DNA from: Saccharothrix violaceirubra
Lineage (GTDB): Bacteria > Actinomycetota > Actinomycetes > Mycobacteriales > Pseudonocardiaceae
Length of the DNA: 64,000 nt
Direction of reading: 5' to 3'
NCBI RefSeq assembly: GCF_014203755.1
Contig: NZ_JACHJS010000001.1
Span: 62,001 to 126,000, forward strand
The stretch's first letter is position 1; each line of letters begins with the position of its first letter. A program made the translations under genes and the position numbers. Below the pieces are notes generated by a model. The model was given only the letters and a program-made list of their open reading frames with translations, was not told the origin of the DNA and ran no database searches. Positions 8,732 to 16,463 of the stretch are shown here, one piece after another.

Positions 8732-9901
8732 GTGCGGGTACCAGCGCTAGTCACCAGGTTGCGGCCGTTCTCGTCGACGATCTTCGCGGAGATGACCGCG
8801 CTCGCGACCCGGCACGGTGCCGTGAACCTCGGCCAGGGCTTCCCGGACACCGACGGCCCGGTCTCCATGCTCGACGCGGCCAAGACGGCGATCGACTCGG
8901 GCGTCAACCAGTACCCGCCCGGTCCCGGCGTCCCCGAGCTGCGCCAGGCGATCGCCGAGCACCGCTCGCGGTACGGCACGGAGTACGACCCGGACACGGA
9001 AGTGCTGGTCACGGTAGGTGCGACCGAGGCGATCGCGGCGTCGCTGCTCGGCCTGGTCGAGCCCGGCGACGAGGTCGTGCTGATCGAGCCGTACTACGAC
9101 TCGTACGCGGCGTCGGTCGCGTTGGCCGGTGCGACGCGGCGCACGGTCGGTCTCGTCGAGGACGCGTCGGGGCGGCTCGGGCTCGATGTGGCCGCGTTGA
9201 CGGCCGCGATCGGACCCCGCACGCGGGCGTTGCTGGTCAACACGCCGCACAACCCGACCGGCACCGTGTTCACGCGAAGCGAACTCGACGCGATCGCGCG
9301 GCTGGCCGTCGAGCACGACCTCGTGGTGATCACCGACGAGGTGTACGAGCACCTGGTGTTCGACGACGCGTCGCACGTCCCGCTGGCCGCGTTGCCCGGC
9401 ATGCGCGAGCGGACCGTGACGATCTCCAGCGCGGGCAAGACGTTCAACGTCACCGGCTGGAAGATCGGCTGGGCGTGCGCGCCGGCCGAGCTGCTCGGCG
9501 CGGTGCGCGCGGCCAAGCAGTTCCTCACGTTCGTGGGCGGAGCGCCGTTCCAGCCGGCCGTGGCGCACGCGTTGCGCACGGAGCTGGAGTGGGTCGAGAA
9601 GCTGCGGATCTCGTTGCAGGACAAGCGGTCCAGGCTCGCGGACGGGCTGCGCGCCGCCGGGTTCGAGGTGCGCTCCAGCGAGGGCACGTACTTCATCACG
9701 GCCGACGTGCGCCCGCTCGGCTTCACCGACGGCGCGGACTTCTGCCGTGCCCTGCCCGAACGGGCGGGCGTCGCGGCCGTGCCCGTGCAGGTGTTCACCG
9801 ACCACCCCGAGCAGTGGAAGCACCTGGTCAGGTTCGCGTTCTGCAAGCGCGACGAGGTGCTCGACGAGGCGATCCGGCGGCTACGCGGGCTGTCCGGCTG
9901 A
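8732..9901 (+). CDS. Pyridoxal-phosphate aminotransferase, class I/II
   Basis: A 389-residue fold-type I aminotransferase. The PLP lysine is K236 in SSAGKTFNVTGWKIGW; the NPTGTVF motif, the ITDEVYEHLVF strand (PLP aspartate and tyrosine) and the C-terminal substrate arginine in HLVRFAFCK are present. The active-site pattern resembles the kynurenine/methionine aminotransferase group, which includes mycobacterial proteins annotated as DapC. The exact amino donor cannot be fixed from sequence. GTG at 8732 was used because it precedes the first conserved residues. The 3' end overlaps the convergent NACHT gene by 21 bp. Confidence 0.9.
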   Translation: MRVPALVTRLRPFSSTIFAEMTALATRHGAVNLGQGFPDTDGPVSMLDAAKTAIDSGVNQYPPGPGVPELRQAIAEHRSRYGTEYDPDTEVLVTVGATEAIAASLLGLVEPGDEVVLIEPYYDSYAASVALAGATRRTVGLVEDASGRLGLDVAALTAAIGPRTRALLVNTPHNPTGTVFTRSELDAIARLAVEHDLVVITDEVYEHLVFDDASHVPLAALPGMRERTVTISSAGKTFNVTGWKIGWACAPAELLGAVRAAKQFLTFVGGAPFQPAVAHALRTELEWVEKLRISLQDKRSRLADGLRAAGFEVRSSEGTYFITADVRPLGFTDGADFCRALPERAGVAAVPVQVFTDHPEQWKHLVRFAFCKRDEVLDEAIRRLRGLSG

Positions 9902-11824
9902 CGTCCTCGGCCCGGCCAGCCGGTCCTGCACCAGGGCGTGGCGGAACTGGTAGCACGCGCCGGACTGGCGCAGCACGCCCAGCTTGCGGGCGTCGTCGAG
10001 GAACACCATCAGCTCCCACGGCACCTTGCGGCGCAACGCCAGCCACACGCGTGCCACCGTGAACCACCACCACCGCAGGTGCAGCACGGACAACGCGAAC
10101 CCGAGCAGCAACCCGCACGCCAGGCCGAGACCGACCATGCCCGACTGGTGCGCGCCGAACACCAGCCCGCCGGCCGTGCCGAACGTGACCGACAGGACCA
10201 GCGAACCGGTCAGCACCGCGATCCGGTCGCGCGCCATCGTCCACTTCGGACTCGACGGGTGGGTCAGCTCGGCGTTGTCGGCCAACGCGAACCGCAGCGC
10301 GCTGGCCACGGCCAGGCCCAGGCCCACGACGAGGCCCGCCGACGGGCCGTACAGCGCGCCGAACACCAGGCCGACGGCCAACCCGAGTACGCCGCTGACC
10401 ACCACCAGGCTGCGCCAGATCCCCGGTTTCGGCTTCGGCGACCGACGTCCGGAGGCGCGCAGCGCGGCGACCGCGACCGCGATCCCGGCCGCCAGTCCCG
10501 TGATCGGCGCGAGCTTCGGCGTGCTCGCGTACGCCATGAGCCACGCCACGCCGAAACCGCCGATCGTGCCCAGGACCAGCGCGCCCAGGACGGCCAGCCA
10601 CTGCCGGCCCACCGACCGGCGCAGCTCCCACCAGGCCAGCTCGCGGACGCCCCGGCCGTGGAGTTCGCGGGCCAGGAACGTGAGCCAGCGGTGCGCGTCC
10701 GCACGGGACCACACCTGGCTGGCCCGGGCGTGGTGGGCCACGGCCCGGTCGCCGAACGCGGTCGTGACCAGCATGTCCACCAGGTGGTCCTCGACGGACG
10801 CGCGGTCGGGGAACCGGGCGCGGTCGAGCAGTTCGCTCGGCTCGCCGTCCGCGTAGACGGTGCCCGCGAGCCACACCGCCAGCGGCGTGGACAGGGCGTC
10901 GGCGAGCCGGTCGTCCGGCTCGGCGCGCAGGTGCAGGAAGATCGGCTCCCAGCGGGCGGCGATCACCGGGTCGGCGTGGGCGCGCAGGTAGCCCGCGATC
11001 TCCTCGTGGTCGAGCGGGTGGAGTTCGACCACGCCCGCGCCGGGCACGTGGCAGCCCGCGAACCCGTCCGTCCGGGACGTCAGGACCAGCGGCGTGGACG
11101 GGGGGAACGCGCGGTTGATCCGCTCCAGCGCGCCGGGGTGGCGGGCCACCTGGTCGAAGCCGTCGAGGATCGGCAGGACCAGGCGTTGTTCGACGAGGAG
11201 TTCGGCCGCGTAGCTGCCGTACAGCTCGGTGTTGCGCAGCGCCGGGTGGTCCTCGTAGAGGCGGCGGGTCAACCACGTGCGGACGTCCTCGACGTCCGGG
11301 TCCCACGTGGACAGCGGCAGGAGGATCGGGACCGGACCGGCGGTGTGCCGGTCGAGCAGGCCGAGCGTGAGCATCAACGCGGTCGTGCTCTTGCCCGCGC
11401 CGGGCTCGCCGAGCAGGACCAGGCGGTGGTCGGGTTGGCGTTCGAACGCGCCGACCACGGCGTCGCCGCGGCCCGGCGGCGCACTGCCGTCCGGCGAACT
11501 CCAGTGCAGGTCGAGCGGCGCGTCGTCGAGTCCGCGCGACCGGCTCTCCTCGATCCACTGGGCCTTGAGCGCCACGACCAGGTCGCGGGCCGCCGCCGCG
11601 AGCTGGTCCCCGGTGGACAGGCCCGCCGCCCGGCGTCGGTGCACCCACGGGTCGAGCGCGGCGAGCAGCAGCAGGAACCCGGCCGCGACGGCGACCAGCC
11701 ACAGGTCCGGGTCGATGCCGTAGTCGGTGACGAACAGGCCCGCCGCCGTGAGCAGGGCGGCGAGCACGCAGCCGACGAGGACGGCTCGCTGACGCAATCT
11801 CGACACCCCGGCATCATGTCCCAC
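9881..11824 (-). CDS. Membrane-associated NACHT-domain NTPase
   Basis: A 647-residue STAND-type NTPase of the kind common in actinomycetes. Two N-terminal membrane segments (AVLVGCVLAALLTAAGLFV and WLVAVAAGFLLLLAAL) precede a NACHT domain with Walker A GEPGAGKST near residue 140, Walker B LVLPILDGFDQV and the sensor segment PLVLTSRTDGF. The second half carries about six to eight further hydrophobic segments and no recognisable leucine-rich, WD or effector repeat. NACHT proteins act as ligand-triggered switches, in some bacteria for phage defence; nothing nearby ties this one to defence. The start is GTG at 11824 or GTG at 11806. The 3' end overlaps the aminotransferase gene. Confidence 0.82.
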   Translation of the reverse strand: MGHDAGVSRLRQRAVLVGCVLAALLTAAGLFVTDYGIDPDLWLVAVAAGFLLLLAALDPWVHRRRAAGLSTGDQLAAAARDLVVALKAQWIEESRSRGLDDAPLDLHWSSPDGSAPPGRGDAVVGAFERQPDHRLVLLGEPGAGKSTTALMLTLGLLDRHTAGPVPILLPLSTWDPDVEDVRTWLTRRLYEDHPALRNTELYGSYAAELLVEQRLVLPILDGFDQVARHPGALERINRAFPPSTPLVLTSRTDGFAGCHVPGAGVVELHPLDHEEIAGYLRAHADPVIAARWEPIFLHLRAEPDDRLADALSTPLAVWLAGTVYADGEPSELLDRARFPDRASVEDHLVDMLVTTAFGDRAVAHHARASQVWSRADAHRWLTFLARELHGRGVRELAWWELRRSVGRQWLAVLGALVLGTIGGFGVAWLMAYASTPKLAPITGLAAGIAVAVAALRASGRRSPKPKPGIWRSLVVVSGVLGLAVGLVFGALYGPSAGLVVGLGLAVASALRFALADNAELTHPSSPKWTMARDRIAVLTGSLVLSVTFGTAGGLVFGAHQSGMVGLGLACGLLLGFALSVLHLRWWWFTVARVWLALRRKVPWELMVFLDDARKLGVLRQSGACYQFRHALVQDRLAGPRTSAGQPA

Positions 11825-11861
11825 CTGTCACCATCGGTGGCGAGGCGGTCACCCCTGTGGC

Positions 11862-12230
11862 GTGCGTACTCTCGATGACGTGATCTGCCCCAAGTGTTCG
11901 GACCTCATGAAGACGATCACTCGCGGTGCCGTCCACATCGAGCAGTGCGAGAACTGCAAGGGCGTGTTCCTCGACGGTGGCGAGTTGGATCAGATCGTGG
12001 CCGCGGAACGTGACCACTACGCGTCGCCGCCACCGTCGGTCGGGTCGGCGCCGGTCGGGTCGCCGGTGGGTTCGCCGGTCGGGTCGCCGCCGCCCTATCA
12101 GCCGCCGCCTCCGTACCAGCCGCCGCCCGGTACGGTGCCCGGTCCGCCGCCACCGCCCTCGCCGGGGTACTACGACTACGGCCACCACCAGCGGCGTCGG
12201 CGCAGTTTCCTGGAGGAGCTGTTCGACTGA
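11862..12230 (+). CDS. TFIIB-type zinc ribbon protein with proline-rich tail
   Basis: A protein of up to 122 residues. The N-terminal 50 residues form a zf-TFIIB domain: CPKCSDLM, then EQCENCKGVFLDGGELDQ, giving two CxxC pairs for one zinc. The rest is a flexible proline-rich tail with four direct GS-P-V-GS repeats (near residues 60-75) and a basic C-terminus (HHQRRRRSFLEELFD). Family members are small proteins of unknown function. GTG at 11862 is the longest start; GTG at 11880 would begin directly at the zinc ribbon and is preceded by a TACTCT box seven bases upstream, so the shorter form is a real alternative. Confidence 0.82.
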   Translation: MRTLDDVICPKCSDLMKTITRGAVHIEQCENCKGVFLDGGELDQIVAAERDHYASPPPSVGSAPVGSPVGSPVGSPPPYQPPPPYQPPPGTVPGPPPPPSPGYYDYGHHQRRRRSFLEELFD

Positions 12231-12236
12231 TCGGGG

Positions 12237-13340
12237 TCAGGCCGGCCACGTGCGGCCGGTCGGCGGGTGCGTGAAGTACGCCTCGGTGGGTGTGGCCGTG
12301 TAGGTGAACGCGGCACGGCGGGGGCGGCGGTACGAAAGCCACGTGCGGTAGGCGGCTTCGACTTCGTCCCACAGGCGGCGGTCGCCGGACTGGGCGACGC
12401 CGGCGCCGTTCTGGCGTGCCCACGAGCCGTCCGGCGCGACCAGGCGGACCGGATCCAGCCCCGCGACCACGCCGGGCAGGCACACTCCCGCGAAGAACTC
12501 GAACCCGGCGGTGGGGTCGACGACCGTGGAACCGGGCAGTTCGGTGAGGCGGACGTCCCCGCCCTCCCGTGCCTCGGCGAGCAGGGCGTCGGCCCAGGTC
12601 GGGGTGTGGGCGCGCAGGGGCATGAAGCGGCCGTCGTCGGCAAGGACCGGTCCGGTGCCCACGCCGTCGTGGACGGCCAGGCGGACCAGGCCGGCGCCGA
12701 GCGAGCGGTTGAGGGTCGTGACCACGACACCGCCGGGGGCGGCCTGGGCCAGCCATGCGGGTGGGACGCGGTCGACCGCGCATGTGCCGAGGATGTGGGT
12801 GTAAGGCGCGTCGGGCGGGTGACCCTGTTCGCCGTCGCCGAGCACGCATCGGGGTGCGTGGCCCGCCAGTGCGAGTGATTCGGTGGCGTGGGTGAGAACT
12901 TCGGGGTCGACGTCCACCGATGTCACGGCCTTGTCGTCGAGCGCCTGGGCGAGCAGGGCCGCGTTGTAGCCCGTGCCGGTGCCGATCTCCAGCACGCGGG
13001 CGCCCGGTTCGGGGGCCAGTGCCTCCAGCATGATCGCCATGATCACGGGCATCGAGGACGAGCTGGTGGGGGTGCCGCGCGCCCGGTGCGCTTGCCAGGC
13101 GGTGGTCGTGCCGCCGAGCTGGGTCACGAGGACGTTGTCGGCGTAGACCAGGTCGAGGTGGTCGGGGTGCTCGTCGGTGACCGCCGACCACGAGCCGTCG
13201 TCGTGGCGGACGAAGAACGCGCGCAGGAAGACGTGCCTCGGGACCTGGCGAAACGCGTCGACCCAGCGGGGTGTGCGCAGGGCGCCGACGGAGACGAGGT
13301 GGTCGACCAGCTCGTGCCGCAGGCGGGTGGCGCGGTCCAT
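12237..13340 (-). CDS. Protein-L-isoaspartate O-methyltransferase-like SAM methyltransferase
   Basis: A 367-residue methyltransferase. Residues 1-200 match the PCMT fold: the lead helix with VPRHVFLRAFF, the SSSSMPVIMAIMLE segment that corresponds to the substrate-binding S-x-P-x-M motif, and the SAM-binding motif VLEIGTGTGYNAALLA. The last 170 residues are a family-specific extension. Repair of isoaspartate or modification of a peptide are both possible; no peptide precursor gene or ATP-grasp ligase is nearby, so a role in peptide maturation is not supported. ATG at 13340 was chosen because a TACCGT box lies six bases upstream on the minus strand (13352-13347). Confidence 0.85.
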   Translation of the reverse strand: MDRATRLRHELVDHLVSVGALRTPRWVDAFRQVPRHVFLRAFFVRHDDGSWSAVTDEHPDHLDLVYADNVLVTQLGGTTTAWQAHRARGTPTSSSSMPVIMAIMLEALAPEPGARVLEIGTGTGYNAALLAQALDDKAVTSVDVDPEVLTHATESLALAGHAPRCVLGDGEQGHPPDAPYTHILGTCAVDRVPPAWLAQAAPGGVVVTTLNRSLGAGLVRLAVHDGVGTGPVLADDGRFMPLRAHTPTWADALLAEAREGGDVRLTELPGSTVVDPTAGFEFFAGVCLPGVVAGLDPVRLVAPDGSWARQNGAGVAQSGDRRLWDEVEAAYRTWLSYRRPRRAAFTYTATPTEAYFTHPPTGRTWPA

Positions 13341-13441
13341 CGCCACACGGTAGCGCTGTGCGCGGGCACACGTCCGCTCCGCTAGCAGAGTGCTTGCAGG
13401 AGCTAGCATCCGCGCGTACCGTCGGAAGTGGAGGTGCCGCG

Positions 13442-13804
13442 GTGGACAAGTCGATCGACGAGGCGGTCGCCGACATCGGCGACTACATCCGCCGTCAGCG
13501 CAACACGGCGAAGATCTCGCTGCGGCAGCTGGCGAAACTCGCCGGCGTCTCGAACCCGTACCTAAGCCAGATCGAACGAGGGCTGCGCAAACCCAGCGCG
13601 GAGATCCTCAAGCAGATCGCCAAGGGGCTGCGGATCTCCGCCGAGGCGTTGTACGTCGAGGCGGGAATCCTCCAGGAACGCGCCGGAGGCGCCCTGGCCG
13701 ACGCCATCGTCGCGGCCCCCGACCTGACCGAGCGGCAGAAACAGGTGCTGCTCGACGTCTACGAGTCTTTCCGGCGGGAGAACACCGCCGGTCCGGAGGA
13801 GTGA
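13442..13804 (+). CDS. XRE-family helix-turn-helix regulator (Rv0474-like)
   Basis: A 120-residue regulator with a Cro/C1-type HTH at residues 12-70 (ISLRQLAKLAGVSNPYLSQI, then the IERGLRKPSAEILKQIAKGL helix) and a short helical C-terminus. Start GTG at 13442 has a strong GGAGGT seven bases upstream. It lies five bases ahead of the HbhA-like gene, and with the DUF2516 gene it reproduces the M. tuberculosis order Rv0474-Rv0475-Rv0476 as I recall it. A role as local regulator of the HbhA-like gene is inferred from this order. Confidence 0.9.
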   Translation: MDKSIDEAVADIGDYIRRQRNTAKISLRQLAKLAGVSNPYLSQIERGLRKPSAEILKQIAKGLRISAEALYVEAGILQERAGGALADAIVAAPDLTERQKQVLLDVYESFRRENTAGPEE

Positions 13805-13809
13805 TCTTC

Positions 13810-14382
13810 ATGTCGAAGCTGCCCAACGCGGAAGAACTGCGCAAGGCCGGCGAGCAGGTCGCCGCCGCGGCACGGACCCCGTTGCTCGCCGCCCTGGGCG
13901 CGGGTGACCTGGCCGCCAAGGCCGTGATCGACGCTTTGGGGAAGGCGCGTGAGCGGGTGGAGTCCACCCAGGCCACCGACCTGCGCGACAAGTTCGACCC
14001 GGCGGAGTTGCGCAAGGTCGTGGACGCCTACACCCAGTCGGCGGTGAACCTGTTCCAGTTCCTGGCCGAGCAGGGGGAACAGACTTTGGAGAAGTTGAAG
14101 AACCGGCCTGAGCTGCAGAAGGCGATCAGCCAGGTCGAGGAGGTGGTGGGGACGGTGCAGAAGCGCACCGAGGAGGCCGCTTCCGAGGCTCGTGACCTGG
14201 CCGACGACGTGCTCGGCAAGGTGACGCGGCGTACTCGGGAGGCCGGGGAGAAGGTGGCCGACGACGTGGACACCGTGTCCGAGCGGGTGGCGGAGGCTGT
14301 GGTGGACGCCGGGGGTGAGGTGGCCGAGGAGGTGCGTACCACTGCTCGGCGGGCTACCCGGTCGCGTAAGGCTGCCGAGTAG
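13810..14382 (+). CDS. HbhA-like heparin-binding/coiled-coil protein
   Basis: A 190-residue, almost wholly helical protein resembling mycobacterial heparin-binding haemagglutinin HbhA. A short N-terminal hydrophobic helix (about residues 22-45) is followed by a long heptad-rich coiled coil from about 60 to 170. The C-terminus ends in TTARRATRSRKAAE, a shorter and less lysine-rich tail than the Lys/Ala/Pro repeats that bind heparin in mycobacteria, so adhesion should not be assumed; non-pathogen homologues are thought to act in lipid-body or envelope biology. ATG at 13810 has GGAGG eight bases upstream. A copy of the 22-nt repeat family starts right behind its TAG. Confidence 0.82.
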   Translation: MSKLPNAEELRKAGEQVAAAARTPLLAALGAGDLAAKAVIDALGKARERVESTQATDLRDKFDPAELRKVVDAYTQSAVNLFQFLAEQGEQTLEKLKNRPELQKAISQVEEVVGTVQKRTEEAASEARDLADDVLGKVTRRTREAGEKVADDVDTVSERVAEAVVDAGGEVAEEVRTTARRATRSRKAAE

Positions 14383-14536
14383 GCGGGTTGTGTGTCCTCC
14401 ACCCGGACACCCCGAAACACGCGCTCAGGCACCCCCGATCGGGTGTCAAGGCCCTCGCCAACGCGCGAGTTATACATTCGGACACCGCGAGTTGTGCGTT
14501 CAGGCACCGTGAAATGTGCGTTCAGGCACCATGAGC
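14383..14536 (+). repeat. 22-nt-unit tandem repeat, copy B (behind hbhA-like stop)
   Basis: Directly after the TAG of the HbhA-like gene come a TGTCCTCCACCCGGACAC unit and a CCGAAACACGCGCTCAGG unit. An imperfect palindromic stretch containing CACCCCCGATCGGGTGTC follows at about 14439-14456. Then come three 22-nt units beginning CGCGAGTTATACATTCGGAC, CGCGAGTTGTGCGTTCAGGC and CGTGAAATGTGCGTTCAGGC. Orientation is that of the gene just ended. The order of units is the same as in the copy at 45710. Confidence 0.85.
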
Positions 14537-14586
14537 CGAGGTGCTCGGCGGGTTGCTTCGGCTGTACCGGGTCGGCTTGGCGCACG

Positions 14587-14598
14587 TAGGCTTGGCCT
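14587..14598 (+). promoter_or_regulatory. -10 box of a probable leaderless promoter for the DUF2516 gene
   Basis: TAGGCT at 14587-14592 stands six bases before the GTG at 14599, the spacing expected when the message starts at the start codon. No ribosome-binding sequence is present ahead of that GTG. This promoter lies downstream of repeat copy B, so the repeat separates the DUF2516 gene from the hbhA-like gene. Confidence 0.5.
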
Positions 14599-14922
14599 GT
14601 GCTGTCCATCCATCTACCACCGTTCTCACCCCTCTACCTCGACCTGTGGGTGTTGCTGATCTTGCAGTCGGTGGCGCTGGTCATGGGTCTGTTCGCGTTC
14701 GGCCACGCGCTGACGCAGCGGGCGGAGGCGTTCCAGGCCGCGGAGCGGATGACCAAGCCTGCCTGGCTGGGCATCACCGGCGGCGGCACGTTCGCGCTGA
14801 TCCTCTTCGAGCTGCTCGGCGCCGGCAGCATCTTCTGGGTTGCCGGGTTCGTCGCGGTGTCGGTCTACCTCGTGGACGTTCGTCCTCGGCTGATCGAGAT
14901 CCAACGCGGCCCGAGGTGGTGA
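14599..14922 (+). CDS. DUF2516 family membrane protein (Rv0476-like)
   Basis: A 107-residue membrane protein with three hydrophobic segments (LWVLLILQSVALVMGLFAFG, WLGITGGGTFALILFELLG and IFWVAGFVAVSVYLVDV) and the RAEAFQAAERMTKPAWLGI loop that marks DUF2516. The function is unknown. Position behind the XRE and HbhA-like genes matches mycobacteria. The GTG start is supported by a TAGGCT box six bases upstream. Its stop overlaps the start of the following hydrolase gene, so the two are likely co-translated. Confidence 0.88.
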   Translation: MLSIHLPPFSPLYLDLWVLLILQSVALVMGLFAFGHALTQRAEAFQAAERMTKPAWLGITGGGTFALILFELLGAGSIFWVAGFVAVSVYLVDVRPRLIEIQRGPRW

Positions 14923-15599
14923 CCTACCGGAGCCACGGCTCCGGGGCGCCGGTCACTCTCATCGGGCACGGTCTGGGCGCCACGCCCGGCGAGGCCCGCA
15001 TTCCCGCGTCCGGAGTACGCGGCACGCGGGTCGTCGTCACGCTGCCCGGGCACGGGGACGAGCCGGACGCCCCCGACGACTACTGGAACTACTCGCGCAT
15101 TGCCGCCGACCTGCGTGAAGTCGCCCGTGAGGTGGGTGCCACGCGGGCCATCGGCGTGTCGTTGACCGCCGCTGCCCTGGTCGCGTTGCTCGCCGCGGAA
15201 CCCGACGCGTTCGAACGGGTCGCCCTGCTGCTGCCCGCCGTGTTGGACGAGCCGCGTCCCCGGTTGTCCCGCGAGTCGATGATCACGTCGGTGGACGGGC
15301 CGGCCGACTACTTCGAGCAGCGGCGTTGGGCGTTCCGGCGGCTCGACGGGGCATTGGCCGCGTTGCCCGGACAGGTCGCGGTCACCGATCTTTCGCCGTT
15401 GAGGCGGGTTGTGGCGCCTGTGCTCGTGGTCGGCGCGGAGAACGATCCGCTGCACCCGGTGACCGTCGCGGCCCGGACCGCCGCGGCGTTCCCGAACGGG
15501 CGGCTGGAGATCGTTCCGTCGTGGCCGGACGCGCGACCGAGCGTGCGCGGGTGGTTGGCCGACCTGGTGTCGGACCGCCCGGTGCCCAGCCCGAGGTGA
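14919..15599 (+). CDS. Alpha/beta-fold hydrolase
   Basis: A 226-residue alpha/beta hydrolase of the small lipase/esterase type. Visible landmarks are the oxyanion segment LIGHGLGATPGEAR, VVVTLPGHGDEP after strand 3, the nucleophile elbow region AIGVSLTAAALVALLA, and the acid/late region VLVVGAENDPLHP. The nucleophile motif GVSLT is a G-x-S-x-x variant. No catalytic His near the end is obvious (the tail reads EIVPSWPDARPSVRGW), so activity is uncertain. GTG at 14919 overlaps the TGA of the DUF2516 gene (GTGA). The TGA forms part of the bidirectional terminator that follows. Confidence 0.78.
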   Translation: MTYRSHGSGAPVTLIGHGLGATPGEARIPASGVRGTRVVVTLPGHGDEPDAPDDYWNYSRIAADLREVAREVGATRAIGVSLTAAALVALLAAEPDAFERVALLLPAVLDEPRPRLSRESMITSVDGPADYFEQRRWAFRRLDGALAALPGQVAVTDLSPLRRVVAPVLVVGAENDPLHPVTVAARTAAAFPNGRLEIVPSWPDARPSVRGWLADLVSDRPVPSPR

Positions 15600-15640
15600 C
15601 CGGTGTGGTCGGGGTCCATGGCCCCCGACCACACCGGTCA
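15597..15640. terminator. Bidirectional terminator hairpin enclosing both convergent stop codons
   Basis: A perfect 18-bp stem: left arm 15597-15614 (TGACCGGTGTGGTCGGGG), 8-nt loop, right arm 15623-15640. The left arm begins with the TGA of the hydrolase gene and the right arm ends with the complement of the TGA of the MerR gene. It therefore serves both converging transcripts. There is no U-tract on either side, as is usual in GC-rich actinomycetes. Confidence 0.85.
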
Positions 15641-16396
15641 GAGGCGGGTCTGCGCGTAGACCGCGATGGCGTCGCGGACGTACTCGGCGAAACCCTCGGC
15701 GTGCGCGTCGAACTGGACCTTGAAGTCCTCGGCGTCGACGTAGAGCTGCCCGAGCCCGGTGTAGGACTCGCGGTTGGGCGTCCAGCTCCGCAGGATCCAC
15801 CGGTAGTGGCGGTCGGTCACGTCCTGCACGCGCTGGTCGTCGGGTGCGACACCCGCGTCGAACGCGGCGGCGAACGCCTTGCCGATCTCTTCCCACTCGG
15901 CCATGAAGTCCGCGGCGTCGGCCTTGGACCAGCCCTTCATGCGGGCCTTGCTGTCCTCGATGTGCTCGGTGACGCCCTCGCCGTAGCGCTCGACGAGGTC
16001 GGCCTCGTAGCGGGCTTGGCGCTCGGCGTCGAAGCCCTCGAAAAGTTCTTCCATCTTCACCTCGGGTCCTCCTTCCAGTTCGGCGATCGTCTTGGCGACG
16101 GAGCGGGCGAGCGTGGCCAGGCGTTCCCGCTCGGCGCGGATCTGGCGCTCGTGGTGGCGCAGCACGTCGACCGCCCGATGCCGGCCGGCGAGCACCTCCG
16201 CGACGGTGTCGAGCGCCAGACCGAGGTCCCGCAGCAACAGGATCTGCTGCAACCTCAGCACTTGCTCACGCTCGTAGTAGCGGTAGCCGTTGTCGCCGGT
16301 CCACGCGGGCGTGAGCAGTCCGATCGAGTCGTAATGCCGCAACGTCCGCGAGGTCACCTTGGACATCCGTGCCACCTGTGCGATCGACCAGGCCAT
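15638..16396 (-). CDS. MerR-family regulator with TipAS antibiotic-recognition domain
   Basis: A 252-residue TipAL-type protein. Residues 1-70 are the MerR winged helix (YSIAQVA-like start, TSRTLRHYDSIGLLTP, GYRYYEREQVLRLQQILLL), residues 75-110 the coiled-coil dimerisation helix, and residues 118-252 the TipAS domain with the typical EEIGKAFAAAFDAG and HYRWILRSW segments. TipAL proteins bind thiopeptide-like drugs or other ligands and activate their own promoter. The start ATG is preceded by GGGAGGGA. A classic MerR promoter with 19-bp spacer and a perfect inverted repeat lies upstream. Confidence 0.93.
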   Translation of the reverse strand: MAWSIAQVARMSKVTSRTLRHYDSIGLLTPAWTGDNGYRYYEREQVLRLQQILLLRDLGLALDTVAEVLAGRHRAVDVLRHHERQIRAERERLATLARSVAKTIAELEGGPEVKMEELFEGFDAERQARYEADLVERYGEGVTEHIEDSKARMKGWSKADAADFMAEWEEIGKAFAAAFDAGVAPDDQRVQDVTDRHYRWILRSWTPNRESYTGLGQLYVDAEDFKVQFDAHAEGFAEYVRDAIAVYAQTRL

Positions 16397-16419
16397 GTCC
16401 CGTCCCTCCCGTGCTCACC

Positions 16420-16450
16420 ACGGTAGAGGTTGACGTAACGTCAAGGTCAA
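16420..16450 (-). promoter_or_regulatory. MerR-type promoter with 19-bp spacer and inverted-repeat operator
   Basis: On the minus strand: -35 TTGACC (16450-16445), a 19-bp spacer (16444-16426) and -10 TACCGT (16425-16420). The operator TTGACGTAACGTCAA (16430-16444; read here on the plus strand) has perfect 7-bp arms around one central base and fills the spacer. A 19-bp spacer is the overlong spacing that MerR activators correct by twisting the DNA. Together with the adjacent TipAL gene this makes autoregulation very likely. Confidence 0.85.
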
Positions 16451-16463
16451 GCCGGCCGGCAGG

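Noticed and set aside
15100..15599. Alpha/beta hydrolase at 14919 as a haloalkane dehalogenase or lipase of defined type
   Set aside because: The nucleophile elbow is atypical and no catalytic His can be placed, so a specific function is not supported.
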